This document shows positions 6,112 to 13,860 of a DNA stretch of 18,814 bases, in pieces; position 1 is the stretch's first letter, and the number at the start of each line of letters is the position of its first letter. This DNA comes from Methanobacterium sp. UBA8. GTDB lineage: Archaea; Methanobacteriota; Methanobacteria; Methanobacteriales; Methanobacteriaceae. The notes under the pieces were generated by a model. The model ran no database searches and was not told the origin of the DNA. It was given only the letters and a program-made list of their open reading frames with translations. Where the stretch lies: NCBI GenBank assembly GCA_002509665.1, contig DADN01000256.1, positions 1-18,814 on the forward strand, written 5' to 3'. Made by a program: the position numbers and the translations under genes.

Positions 6112-6146
6112 TGGGTGAACCTTTATTATAGGATGAGGTGAATCAA

Positions 6147-6971
6147 ATGAATTCAAAATATTTGATTGGAATAATAGTAGCCATAGTAGTAATAATTGGT
6201 GCTTACTTTGCACTTGCAGGAAGCTCAAATCAACAAACAATACAGATTGCTGGTTCAACTTCCGTACAACCAGTGGCAGAGAAGTTAGCTCAAGCTTACA
6301 TGGATAAGCATCCTAACGTTAAAATAAATGTTCAGGGTGGAGGTACATCTGTAGGTATCACAAGCGCTCAGCAAGGGACAGCGGATATAGGTACGGCATC
6401 TTCCAAGCCTAAAGACAGTGATGCACAAGGATTAGTACAAACTCAAATTGCAAAAGATGGAATAGTCGTTATAGTAAACAACGCTAATAAAGTTAGTGCA
6501 CTTACAATTAACCAGACAAAAGACATATTCAGTGGAAATGTCACCGACTGGAGCAAAGTAGGTGGTTCATCAGGTGCTATAAGTGTTATAACCAGAGAAG
6601 ATGGTTCCGGTACCAGAGATGGATTCCAGAACATAGTAATGGGCGGTAAAAATGGAACTAAAATTGTAAGCAACGCAATAGTTCAGAGCTCAACAGAAGC
6701 TGTTTTACAGGCAGTTAAAGGAAACCCTAATGCTGTAGGATATATATCATTAGCAAGCCTTAATGGTGATGTTAAAGCAGTTACAATTAACGGAGTAGCT
6801 CCTTCAGAAAAAACAGTCAGCGACGATACTTACAAAATAGTAAGACCATTCATTTTCTTAACTAAAGGTCAACCTACTGGTATAGTTAAAGACTTTATAG
6901 ACTTTACCATGAGCGCTGAAGGACAAAATATAGTTAAACAAGCTGGAGCAGTTCCAATGACCTCTAGCTAA
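6147..6971 (+). CDS. pstS: phosphate ABC transporter, phosphate-binding protein (first copy)
   Basis: A 274-residue extracellular binding protein that captures phosphate for the PstCAB transporter. An N-terminal hydrophobic segment (residues 5-24) serves as signal or membrane anchor; no lipobox Cys is present. Phosphate-loop motifs are clear: AGSTSVQP (35-42), VQGGGTSVG (62-70) and the Arg/Ser/Thr loop TREDGSGTRDGF (149-160). The SSR motif common in this subtype reads SSK (85-87). The start is taken as the ATG at 6147 because GAGGTGA at 6135-6141 lies five bases upstream; a GTG at 6138 is in frame but lies inside that site. It has its own promoter and is followed by a terminator. Together with the neighbouring paralogue it forms a tandem pair sharing the exact stretch [12 protein letters not shown]. 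Confidence 0.95.
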   Translation: MNSKYLIGIIVAIVVIIGAYFALAGSSNQQTIQIAGSTSVQPVAEKLAQAYMDKHPNVKINVQGGGTSVGITSAQQGTADIGTASSKPKDSDAQGLVQTQIAKDGIVVIVNNANKVSALTINQTKDIFSGNVTDWSKVGGSSGAISVITREDGSGTRDGFQNIVMGGKNGTKIVSNAIVQSSTEAVLQAVKGNPNAVGYISLASLNGDVKAVTINGVAPSEKTVSDDTYKIVRPFIFLTKGQPTGIVKDFIDFTMSAEGQNIVKQAGAVPMTSS

Positions 6972-7002
6972 GTGGTTTTTAAAACCACTACTTTTTTGTT
7001 TA
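6971..7002 (+). terminator. hairpin terminator after the first pstS
   Basis: AGTGGTT (6971-6977) pairs with AACCACT (6983-6989) around a short loop, followed by CTTTTTTGTTT. It should separate or attenuate transcription between the two pstS genes. Confidence 0.75.
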
Positions 7003-7070
7003 TTTATAATTTAAAGGCATAAAAGAGAAGTTTATCATGTAAATTTGATTCATTGTTTCATCACTTTATA

Positions 7071-7078
7071 TTTAAATA
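7071..7078 (+). promoter_or_regulatory. TATA box of the second pstS
   Basis: TTTAAATA is identical to the TATA box of the first pstS. It predicts a start near 7101, immediately at the AAGGTGAT ribosome binding site (7101-7108). The inverted repeat found before the first pstS is absent here. Confidence 0.6.
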
Positions 7079-7112
7079 CTCCAAAGAAGAAGAGTTACTC
7101 AAGGTGATGAAC

Positions 7113-7922
7113 ATGAATCGGAAATACAAGTATGGAATAGTAATTGCCATCATTATAATTATCGCTTATTTAACAATTATCCCATCAAGTCAATATGAAA
7201 GAGTACAAATTGCAGGTTCTACATCTGTACAGCCTGTAGCTGAAGCATTAGCTGACGCGTACATGGAGAAACATCCTAACGTTAAAATAAACGTGCAGGG
7301 TGGAGGATCCAGTTTAGGTATAAGCAGTGTTTCACAGGGTATAACTGAAATAGGTACAAGTTCAAGAGATTTAACGCCACAGGAAAAAGAAGGGCTTACA
7401 GAATATAAAATAGGAAAAGAAGGTATTGTTATAGCTGTTAATAACAACAACAATGTTACTGCATTAAGTAAAGATCAGGTTAAAGGCATCTTCAGTGGAG
7501 CTATTACAAACTGGAATCAGGTTGGAGGATCTAACACACAGATCCATGTTGTAACTCGAGAAGAAGGGTCAGGTACACGATCATCTTTTGAGAATTTAAT
7601 AATGGATGGTACTGATATCAGGCCAGATGCAGTAGTTCAAAGTTCAACTGAATCCGTTAAACAGGTAGTTGCGCAAGATCCTGGTGCAATAGGATTTGTT
7701 TCATTAGCTCATATGAGCAGTGATGTTACAGCTGTAAAAATTGATGGAATTAGCCCTTCAACACAAACAGTGGCAAGTGGATCTTATAAATTACAAACTG
7801 CATTCCTTTTCGTGGTTAAAGGGGAACCGCAGGGAACAGTTAAGGACTTCATTGACTTTACATTAAGTCCTGAAGGACAGGATATAGTAAAAGGTCAGAA
7901 TATTGTCCCTGTAAATATGTAG
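7113..7922 (+). CDS. pstS: phosphate ABC transporter, phosphate-binding protein (second copy)
   Basis: A 269-residue paralogue of the preceding pstS product. It has a basic N-terminus (MNRKYKY), a hydrophobic anchor at about 9-22 and no lipobox Cys. The binding motifs [17 protein letters not shown] and [12 protein letters not shown] are all present. It carries SSR where the first copy has SSK, and E where the first has D in the D-I-G motif (TEIGTSSR against ADIGTASS), so affinity may differ. The ATG at 7113 is preferred, four bases after AAGGTGAT; the ATG at 7107 overlaps that site and the extension back to 7053 would precede the predicted transcription start. Separate promoter and preceding terminator suggest independent expression of the two binding proteins. 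Confidence 0.93.
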   Translation: MNRKYKYGIVIAIIIIIAYLTIIPSSQYERVQIAGSTSVQPVAEALADAYMEKHPNVKINVQGGGSSLGISSVSQGITEIGTSSRDLTPQEKEGLTEYKIGKEGIVIAVNNNNNVTALSKDQVKGIFSGAITNWNQVGGSNTQIHVVTREEGSGTRSSFENLIMDGTDIRPDAVVQSSTESVKQVVAQDPGAIGFVSLAHMSSDVTAVKIDGISPSTQTVASGSYKLQTAFLFVVKGEPQGTVKDFIDFTLSPEGQDIVKGQNIVPVNM

Positions 7923-7947
7923 ATTGTACTGTAATCTTGGATGCGCT

Positions 7948-7961
7948 TACAAAAGTTTGTA
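7948..7961. promoter_or_regulatory. near-palindrome between the second pstS and pstC
   Basis: TACAAA-AG-TTTGTA is a 14-base near-palindrome shortly after the pstS stop. It has the same arm-AG-arm layout as the 8024-8041 element. It may be a weak hairpin or an operator half of the same spacer. Confidence 0.25.
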
Positions 7962-8023
7962 TTATTAAAAAATTAAAATCACATTCAAATTTATTTAGAA
8001 TATAGTTAGATTCCGAGGTTGAA

Positions 8024-8041
8024 GAAAATACAGGTATTTTC
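8024..8041. promoter_or_regulatory. 18-bp near-palindrome upstream of pstC, candidate operator
   Basis: GAAAATACAGGTATTTTC has perfect 8-bp arms around a central AG. It lies 37 bases before the pstC start, between two copies of GAGGTTGAAGAAA (8015-8027 and 8066-8078), the second of which contains the pstC ribosome binding site. A TATA-like TTTATTTAGAATA lies at about 7990. Confidence 0.45.
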
Positions 8042-8077
8042 CGAACACATAAATAGAAAATTTATGAGGTTGAAGAA

Positions 8078-8950
8078 ATGACGAAGTATGAAGAATTTCT
8101 AGTGGAAAAAGGGCTTTTCATAACGGCCATTTTGTCCATCATAGTAATAATTCTGATCATAGGATTCATATTCCAGCAAGGTTTCCCTGCAATGGAACAT
8201 GTTGGAATCTTGAAGTTTATATTTGGAATGAATTGGTCTCCATCAGATGACCAGTACGGTGTTTTTACAATGATCATTGGATCATTAGGTATAACTGCCC
8301 TTTCACTGCTATTTGCAGTGCCATTATCTTTATGTTGTGCAATCTTTCTGGCAGAACTTGCACCTCGTACAGTGAGAAGAATTTTAAAGCCAGTTATTGA
8401 AACTCTCGCAGGTATCCCTTCAGTTGTATATGGATTTTTTGGACTCATAGTACTTGTTCCAATTATGAGGGTGTATTTTGGGGGAACTGGTTTTAGTATG
8501 CTTGCAGCATCTTTAATTCTTACAGTAATGGTTCTTCCAACCATAATCAGTATATCTGAAGATGCATTAAGGTCTATTCCTGTAGAATACAAGGAAGCGT
8601 CTCTTGCACTTGGTGCAACTCACTGGCAAACAATAAGGAATGTTATATTCCCAGCAGCTATTCCAGGAATTATAACTGCAATAATACTGGGGATGGGTAG
8701 GGCAATTGGTGAAACACTCGCTGTTATTATGGTTGCAGGAAATGTTGCGCAGATTCCAAATTCAATATTTGACCCCGTAAGGGCATTAACATCAAACATA
8801 GCTCTTGAAATGGGTTATGCAACTGGAATACATTACAGTGCACTGTTTGCAACAGGAATAGTGTTGTTTATCATGATAATCATCCTTCTTATAATAGCTA
8901 ACTACTTCCACTATAAGAAGAAGGTTGTAATTGGAGGAGGATATTTATAA
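8078..8950 (+). CDS. pstC: phosphate ABC transporter permease subunit PstC
   Basis: A 290-residue inner permease that pairs with PstA to form the phosphate channel through the membrane. Six membrane segments are visible, beginning at about 13-34, 63-92 and 113-131. The cytoplasmic EAA loop that contacts the ATPase is intact at about 173-205 ([20 protein letters not shown], then [22 protein letters not shown]). The [11 protein letters not shown] segment at 113-123 is typical of PstC. Start supported by GAGGTTGA upstream. The second half of the gene's end, GGAGGAGGA at 8932-8941, doubles as a strong ribosome binding site for a 15-codon frame that overlaps the stop. Part of the transporter unit that continues into pstA and pstB. 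Confidence 0.94.
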   Translation: MTKYEEFLVEKGLFITAILSIIVIILIIGFIFQQGFPAMEHVGILKFIFGMNWSPSDDQYGVFTMIIGSLGITALSLLFAVPLSLCCAIFLAELAPRTVRRILKPVIETLAGIPSVVYGFFGLIVLVPIMRVYFGGTGFSMLAASLILTVMVLPTIISISEDALRSIPVEYKEASLALGATHWQTIRNVIFPAAIPGIITAIILGMGRAIGETLAVIMVAGNVAQIPNSIFDPVRALTSNIALEMGYATGIHYSALFATGIVLFIMIIILLIIANYFHYKKKVVIGGGYL

Positions 8951-8997
8951 TGCTTAACCTGGATTTATACAGCTATTTGGGTGATTTAAAATGTTAA
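8950..8997 (+). CDS. possible 15-residue leader peptide between pstC and pstA
   Basis: The pstC stop TAA overlaps an ATG (TAATG) opening a 15-codon frame, [15 protein letters not shown]. It is preceded by GGAGGAGGA (8932-8941) at ideal distance. Its stop codon overlaps the first codons of pstA by seven bases, so translation through it would deliver ribosomes onto the pstA start. The first four residues, MLNL, repeat those of PstA (MLNL), so it may be a duplicated old start. It could also be incidental, because the GGAGGAGGA also encodes the Gly-rich C-terminus of PstC. Confidence 0.35.
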   Translation: MLNLDLYSYLGDLKC

Positions 8998-9845
8998 ATC
9001 TTAAAATTATGTCTCCTAAAATGTCCCAAAAAATTATGAAAGGAGTCTTTTGGGCATCAGGGATCTTGACGGTCCTTATATTGCTCGTTATTATAGGGTA
9101 TATACTTTATAAAGGATTACCAGTTGTAAATATGAGTTTTATATTCAGTAATCCTATAGATTCGGGTAAATCTGGAGGTATATTCCCAATGATAATATCA
9201 AGCTTATATGTGACGTTTATAGCAATTATTGTTGCAACTCCTCTTGGTGTTGGGGCAGCAGTATACCTTTCGGAATATGCTGGAGAAACTAACCTGGTTA
9301 AACTAATAAGATTTGGGGCGGAAACACTGGCATCTATCCCTTCAATTGTATATGGGCTATTTGGACTGGCATTTTTCGTTGTTTACCTTGGACTGGGATG
9401 GTGTGTACTATCTGGAGGTTTAATACTGGCAATTATGGCACTTCCTACAATCTTACAGGTAGCTGAAGTTTCACTGGAAGCTGTACCTTCATCATACAGG
9501 GAAGGTAGCCTTGCAATAGGCGCTACCAAGTGGCAAACAATTTATAACGTCGTTTTACCTGCAGCAGTTCCGGGAATCACTACTGGTGTAATTTTAGGAC
9601 TTGCAAGGGCTATTTCAGAGGCAGCTGCAATTTTATTTGCAGTAGGTGCGGCACTGTCTGTTCCTATATCCATTTTTGACCCAGCAAGACCTCTTCCACT
9701 GCACCTTTATATTTTAGCAACTGAGGGTATATCTCTTGATAATGCATATGGAACTGCAGCTGTACTGGTGCTTTTAGTGCTCGTAATAACCGTTGTTACA
9801 AATACACTAGTTGAAAGATACTCTAAAAAGATGATGGGGCGATAG
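8991..9845 (+). CDS. pstA: phosphate ABC transporter permease subunit PstA
   Basis: A 284-residue permease partner of PstC. Hydrophobic segments include about 18-41, 66-95 and 114-133, with the PstA-type [16 protein letters not shown] stretch. The EAA loop at 171-204 reads [20 protein letters not shown] then [20 protein letters not shown], parallel to PstC, reflecting their common origin. The ATG at 8991 follows GGTGAT (8980-8985). Forty bases separate it from pstC and one base separates its stop from the pstB start, so pstA and pstB are tightly coupled. Confidence 0.94.
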   Translation: MLNLKIMSPKMSQKIMKGVFWASGILTVLILLVIIGYILYKGLPVVNMSFIFSNPIDSGKSGGIFPMIISSLYVTFIAIIVATPLGVGAAVYLSEYAGETNLVKLIRFGAETLASIPSIVYGLFGLAFFVVYLGLGWCVLSGGLILAIMALPTILQVAEVSLEAVPSSYREGSLAIGATKWQTIYNVVLPAAVPGITTGVILGLARAISEAAAILFAVGAALSVPISIFDPARPLPLHLYILATEGISLDNAYGTAAVLVLLVLVITVVTNTLVERYSKKMMGR

Positions 9846-9846
9846 A

Positions 9847-10602
9847 ATGGATTACCGAATTGAAGTTGAGGATTTAAACGTTTACTTTGACGAAGCACAA
9901 ATTTTAAAGGATATAAACATTAAAATTCACAAAAATACAGTTACTTCACTTATAGGTCCTTCTGGTTGTGGAAAATCAACATTTGTACGTACCTTAAACC
10001 GTATGAATGACCTTATTGACACATTTAAAATGGACGGATCTGTTCTTTTAGACGGCCAGGATATTTACGATCCAAAGTTAGATGTGGTTGAGTTAAGAAA
10101 AAAGGTAGGAATGGTATTTCAAAAGCCAAATCCATTTCCAAAGTCTATATTTGACAATGTGGCATATGGCCTCAGGGTACACGGAATCGAAGATAAATCT
10201 GTATTAACAGAAAGGGTTGAAGAAAGTTTAAAGGCCGCTGCACTATGGGATGAAGTCAAAGATAAGCTGGATAAATCAGCTATGGGGCTTTCTGGAGGTC
10301 AGCAGCAGAGGTTATGTATAGCTCGGACTATTGCAGTAAATCCTGAAGTTATATTAATGGACGAACCTGCATCAGCACTTGATCCTATATCAACAACAAA
10401 AATAGAGGATTTGATTCACAAACTGAAAAATGATTACACCATAATCATCGTTACACACAACATGCAGCAAGCTACAAGGGTTTCCAAATACACAGCATTT
10501 TTCTTACATGGGGAAATCGTAGAAAGTGGACTTACCGATAAAATATTCATAGAACCTGAAGATAAACGTACAGAAGACTACATAACTGGTAGATTCGGTT
10601 AA
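9847..10602 (+). CDS. pstB: phosphate ABC transporter ATP-binding protein PstB
   Basis: A 251-residue ATPase that powers phosphate import through PstC and PstA at the cytoplasmic face. All ABC motifs are intact: Walker [10 protein letters not shown] (37-45), Q-loop FQKPNPFP (Q92) with the sequence typical of PstB, signature LSGGQQQR (148-155), Walker B VILMDEP (168-174, catalytic E173) and switch His H204 (VTHN). The C-terminus ends with [11 protein letters not shown], the usual PstB ending. Full length for the family. The ATG is one base after the pstA stop. Confidence 0.97.
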   Translation: MDYRIEVEDLNVYFDEAQILKDINIKIHKNTVTSLIGPSGCGKSTFVRTLNRMNDLIDTFKMDGSVLLDGQDIYDPKLDVVELRKKVGMVFQKPNPFPKSIFDNVAYGLRVHGIEDKSVLTERVEESLKAAALWDEVKDKLDKSAMGLSGGQQQRLCIARTIAVNPEVILMDEPASALDPISTTKIEDLIHKLKNDYTIIIVTHNMQQATRVSKYTAFFLHGEIVESGLTDKIFIEPEDKRTEDYITGRFG

Positions 10603-10663
10603 ATGAATTTTTATTTAATCAACGTGCACATCTTTATAATGGATATGCACTAAAGGTGAAGCA

Positions 10664-11332
10664 ATGTATGGGCTGATATTGGAGAATAAATTAAAGAAAA
10701 TTAGCGGTGATCTTTTAGATTACAGCAATGAAACAGTGGATATGATTAAACATTCTACTCGAAGTTTTTTAGTGGAAGATACGGATTTAGCAAAAGAAAC
10801 AATTGAAGCTACCAGTGAAGTAAACAAAAAAAGTGAACATATTGAATATGAATGTTTAAAAATCCTTGGACTACATCAACCTGTTGCCAGGGATCTAAGA
10901 CTGGGCGCTGCCATTTTAAGGACATCTACTGAACTTGAGAGAATAAACACTCTTTCAGCATACATATCCAGATACGCTATAGATGCAGCAGAAAAAAGTT
11001 CAGATTCATATAAACCTCCTCATATTAAATTTATGTCTCAAACTGTGGAAAACATGCTAAAGGATGGAGTTGGATCACTTTTAAGTGAGGATATACAGCT
11101 TCTAAAACGTTCAACTAAAAATTTTGTTGCTCTGCAGGATTTTTACAATCAGATGTTTTTAGAATACGGTGATGATAACTCTTCGACTGCTGCAATGTAC
11201 TCAATCCTTATTGGAAGGAATCTCTTAAGTATGGGACATCATATAATGGGGATGGATGACAGGATAGCTTATTCCATAATAGGAATGAAGGTCGTACATC
11301 ATAAAGTATTCTACAATGTATTAATGAAGTAA
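10664..11332 (+). CDS. PhoU-domain protein with degraded metal-binding motifs
   Basis: A 222-residue cytoplasmic helical protein of the PhoU family, in the usual place after pstB. PhoU proteins damp Pst transport when phosphate is sufficient. The family signature HQPVARDLRLGAAI (71-84) is clear, but the metal motifs are altered: the first repeat has ELERINTLS (90-98) where ERIGD is expected, and the second has NLLSMGHHIM (186-195). Metal binding is therefore doubtful, and this copy may act by pairing with the more typical PhoU encoded 500 bases downstream. AAAGGTGA at 10652-10659 supports the ATG. The spacer after pstB holds a TATA-like TTTATAAT (10633-10640) framed by an imperfect inverted repeat (TGCACATC/GATATGCA), so it could be transcribed separately from pstB. 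Confidence 0.85.
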   Translation: MYGLILENKLKKISGDLLDYSNETVDMIKHSTRSFLVEDTDLAKETIEATSEVNKKSEHIEYECLKILGLHQPVARDLRLGAAILRTSTELERINTLSAYISRYAIDAAEKSSDSYKPPHIKFMSQTVENMLKDGVGSLLSEDIQLLKRSTKNFVALQDFYNQMFLEYGDDNSSTAAMYSILIGRNLLSMGHHIMGMDDRIAYSIIGMKVVHHKVFYNVLMK

Positions 11333-11377
11333 AAATTAATATTTCAAAATTATATAAAAATAATATGTGATGATTAA

Positions 11378-11830
11378 ATGTGGCTCCCATCAGATGAACC
11401 TAAAAATAGACTGCATGGAAACAAACTTGATAAATCATATCTGCCGTTATCAGGTTATATGAGAATTTTAAATGAGAATTATGAATCTATATTGTTTTTA
11501 AGCGATGATCTAGTTGTAGGGGCTTGGTATCTGAATGCTAAATCTTTAAACGAACTTTATGAAAACGATGCAATGGAAAAAATTAAAATCCTCGACGAGT
11601 CAAGAATTGAGATATATGAAACAGGTAAAAAACTGTTTAAAACTATTCTTGAGTTGAATGAGGAGTGTAAATTATCATTACCTATACGTATTGATATGTT
11701 TTGGGATAAAATTGGCTTAAATACCACAGATTCTCGTGAAGAACTGTTGTCTAAGTATAGGATAAATGAACCATCTGTAATTGATGTGGATAATTTAATA
11801 AAAGATTATAAGTCCAAAACGGAGGATTAA
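11378..11830 (+). CDS. unassigned small protein between two PhoU genes
   Basis: A 150-residue soluble protein with no certain family. Residues 25-60 (SGYMRILNENYESILFLSDD, LVVGAWYL) have the strand pattern and tone of the DUF2226/DUF4388-type domain common in archaea and in roadblock-related proteins, where a short beta domain ends in a phrase such as 'ivGAwy'. This resemblance is by eye and weak. A helix-rich region follows at 56-95 and a charged tail at the end. Upstream GTGAT supports the ATG. Only two bases separate its stop from the next PhoU gene, and its last codons contain that gene's GGAGGA site, so the two are translationally coupled. It is likely a partner or modulator of PhoU, by context only. 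Confidence 0.75.
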   Translation: MWLPSDEPKNRLHGNKLDKSYLPLSGYMRILNENYESILFLSDDLVVGAWYLNAKSLNELYENDAMEKIKILDESRIEIYETGKKLFKTILELNEECKLSLPIRIDMFWDKIGLNTTDSREELLSKYRINEPSVIDVDNLIKDYKSKTED

Positions 11831-11832
11831 AA

Positions 11833-12516
11833 ATGGAAAGAAAAAAATATCCTAGGATACTGTTTCGAAAAAGGCTAAAAGAGCTAAAAGAAGATGTAAA
11901 TGAAATTGGACAGATAACAATCCAGGCACATAAAGATGCAATCAAAGCTTTTAATGACTATGATACAGATCTGTTGGACGGTGTTATTAAAGCCCGTGAT
12001 AAAATAGAAGAATTAAGTTTTCATTTAGAAAGGAAATGCATCAGTATCATTGCTTCAGAACAGCCTGTTGCAATGGATTTAAGATTTATTGAAGCATGTA
12101 TTAAAGTTGGCAGCCATTTAAAGAGGATAGGCAGCTTATCAGTAAATATTGCTGATGCCGCTAAAAATTTAAAAGGTGAAGAAATTCCAGCAAGATCTAT
12201 GGAAGATCTTAACCATATGGCTAACCTTGTGCAGATGATGCTCAGTAAAGGTTTATACTCATTTATCGATCAGAACATGGATATGGCAAGAGAGTTGAGG
12301 CATGATGACGATAAAGTAGATGATTTATTTGATCAGTCCCTTGAAAATGTTACAGGTAGTATGTTTCAGAACAAGGATTCTATATCTTATATGATATATT
12401 TATTGTTCATTGCAAGATTCCTTGAACGAATTGCTGATCGTGCAGTAAGTTTAGGGGATAGAACAATCTTCATGATAACATGTGAAAAACCTAAAAGACT
12501 TGAATTAAAAAAATAG
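11833..12516 (+). CDS. phoU: phosphate uptake regulator, PhoU family
   Basis: A 227-residue PhoU protein with two three-helix bundles. The first carries EQPVAMDLRFIEACIKVGSH then LKRIGSLSVNIADAA (Gly kept, final acid replaced by Ser at 102). The second carries RFLERIADRAVSLGDR (195-210), close to the canonical ERIGDxA with Gly to Ala. It is nearer the consensus than the PhoU encoded at 10664 and is the likelier functional equivalent of bacterial PhoU. GGAGGA at 11821-11826 supports the start. Last gene of the phosphate locus, followed by a strong terminator. Confidence 0.9.
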   Translation: MERKKYPRILFRKRLKELKEDVNEIGQITIQAHKDAIKAFNDYDTDLLDGVIKARDKIEELSFHLERKCISIIASEQPVAMDLRFIEACIKVGSHLKRIGSLSVNIADAAKNLKGEEIPARSMEDLNHMANLVQMMLSKGLYSFIDQNMDMARELRHDDDKVDDLFDQSLENVTGSMFQNKDSISYMIYLLFIARFLERIADRAVSLGDRTIFMITCEKPKRLELKK

Positions 12517-12572
12517 GGTGAAAAAGAGTCTTTTCTGCCCTACATGTGCTTTAGGCACATATTTCTTTTTTT
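12514..12572 (+). terminator. double hairpin terminator ending the phosphate locus
   Basis: TAGGG (12514-12518, including the stop codon) pairs with CCCTA (12538-12542), with an inner AAAA/TTTT pairing. It is followed by ATGTGC-TTTAG-GCACAT (12544-12560) and a T-rich run to 12572. The second hairpin plus T run is the classical form. Confidence 0.8.
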
Positions 12573-13011
12573 ATAACTTAATTTACATCTGCTATATTTA
12601 AAATAGGTCTCTAAATGTATTCATTCTTTAAAATCAATGATCTAAAATAGTGATTCGTATAGTCTATCTTTAATTATTTGTTGTATTTTATTAAAATGGG
12701 GACGTTTTATTAATTTGGAATATTGGTATGCGAAATATATTAATTATTAAGTCCTAATCTGTGATAAAAATGCTGAAATTTAGATTGTATCATTTTTTTA
12801 GCATATTCTAACTAATTTAATCTTATAATTTGGATAGTAATAGTTTTTAATTGATTTAATATTTAATATTAAAACTGGAGTATGCAACGATCTAAAAATT
12901 TTTATTATACTAAATATAATACAATAATTACACGTTATTCATACCATATGTTCAACAAAATTTATATAATGGGCAAGACATACACTTCAAGTGTAAAATA
13001 AAACACTAAAT
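12573..13011. other. AT-rich spacer without a recognisable gene
   Basis: No supported gene or RNA. The right end contains the promoter of the small winged-helix gene, a TATA box (TTTATATAAT, about 12960-12970) and the palindrome at 12981-12995. Confidence 0.55.
12981..12995. promoter_or_regulatory. 15-bp palindrome at the start of the winged-helix gene, candidate operator
   Basis: TACACTT-C-AAGTGTA has perfect 7-bp arms around one base. It covers the transcription start predicted from the TATA box at about 12961-12968, the usual site for autorepression by a small archaeal winged-helix protein. Confidence 0.5.
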
Positions 13012-13278
13012 GTGAATGAATGGCAGAAGATGAAAACTGCTGTTCCAAATGTGAGGATTGATATATTGATGGTCAAATGGAAAAATGAGGAGTTAAGACG
13101 CGAGTTAATGATGAACACCTTAGATTATTTAAGTAGAAAACAAAATGCGTCTATTGAAGAATTAGCTGATTATACTGGCCAGGAATATGCAATAATAGCT
13201 CAATTAATGCATGATTTGGAAAATAAAGGCCTGATAAAATCAGAAACTGTTTTTAATTTAAAGAATGAGTCAAAATAA
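13012..13278 (+). CDS. small winged helix-turn-helix protein
   Basis: An 88-residue protein. From about residue 35 on, the sequence NTLDYLSRKQNASIEELADY then TGQEYAIIAQLMHDLENKGLI (55-75) has the pattern of a short winged helix (helix, helix-turn-recognition helix, start of wing), so it is probably a DNA-binding regulator. The N-terminal 30 residues are basic and unassigned. The start is uncertain: GTG at 13012 gives the full frame but has no ribosome binding site; ATG at 13030 or 13069 are alternatives, the latter after GTGAGG some 13 bases away. It stands alone and a palindrome overlaps its probable promoter. Not a recognised named regulator. Confidence 0.6.
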   Translation: MNEWQKMKTAVPNVRIDILMVKWKNEELRRELMMNTLDYLSRKQNASIEELADYTGQEYAIIAQLMHDLENKGLIKSETVFNLKNESK

Positions 13279-13542
13279 TAGACTCTAAACCTTGTTTTTT
13301 AAGTCTAATTTAGAAAATGTTTAACCACTTATTTTTATAGGATACTCATTTAAAATGCTGATTTTACAAATCAGATAAATTATATTGATCTAATTTTGTT
13401 TAATGTGATTATAACAAAAAATATATTACTAGTTTTAAATATAGTAATAACATATTTCAGCTATTTCATTAAATTTTTTAAGGTACGCTGAATTATTTCA
13501 CGGCTTTTAACGGCCAGTGATTATAATTCTTTCTATGGGTAT

Positions 13543-13550
13543 GAGGTGAT
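13543..13550 (+). promoter_or_regulatory. ribosome binding site fixing a TTG start
   Basis: GAGGTGAT lies four bases before TTG at 13555. No in-frame ATG or GTG is available near this site, so TTG must serve as the start of the PRC-barrel gene. Confidence 0.75.
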
Positions 13551-13554
13551 TTAA

Positions 13555-13797
13555 TTGAAAATTAAAGATGAATTTATTGGAAAAGAAGTTTTAGACGCAT
13601 CAGGCCATGAACTTGGTAAAGTAGATGATATTGATGTTGATTTTAAATCAGACAGGATAGATTCTATTATCCTCCATGAGGGAGGACGCCTTAGGGGAAG
13701 AGACAGGGTTATTCCTTACAGCATGGTCGAAACGGTTGGAGAAAGGATATTATTAAAAAGATCCGGAGAAAGAGAATCCAGAGAAGGGATAATGTAA
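13555..13797 (+). CDS. PRC-barrel domain protein
   Basis: An 80-residue protein made of a single PRC barrel, a small beta-barrel found in photosynthetic reaction-centre H subunits, RimM and many short archaeal proteins. Key features are IGKEVLDASGHELGKVDDID (8-27), the strand pair SDRIDSIILHEGG (32-44), VIPYSMVETVGERILLK (52-68) and a charged tail. Single-domain archaeal PRC proteins lack an assigned role, though links to RNA processing and cell division have been proposed for some. The start codon is TTG after a strong GAGGTGAT. It is a single-gene unit. Confidence 0.85.
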   Translation: MKIKDEFIGKEVLDASGHELGKVDDIDVDFKSDRIDSIILHEGGRLRGRDRVIPYSMVETVGERILLKRSGERESREGIM

Positions 13798-13860
13798 TAA
13801 AGAATCTAAATTAATTCTTTATTATTTTCTTTTACTTTTTAAGAAATAGAATTATCAAAC

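Noticed and set aside
7053..7112. Upstream extension of the second pstS
   Set aside because: It would begin before the TATA box at 7071 and place a non-signal-like segment before the membrane anchor; the ATG at 7113 has a good ribosome binding site.
6147..7922. Lipoprotein anchoring of the PstS proteins
   Set aside because: No Cys is found near the end of the hydrophobic N-terminal segment in either copy, so a lipobox cannot be supported.
8062..8592. 176-codon minus-strand frame opposite pstC
   Set aside because: It is the complement of a well-supported membrane permease gene and encodes no recognisable protein.
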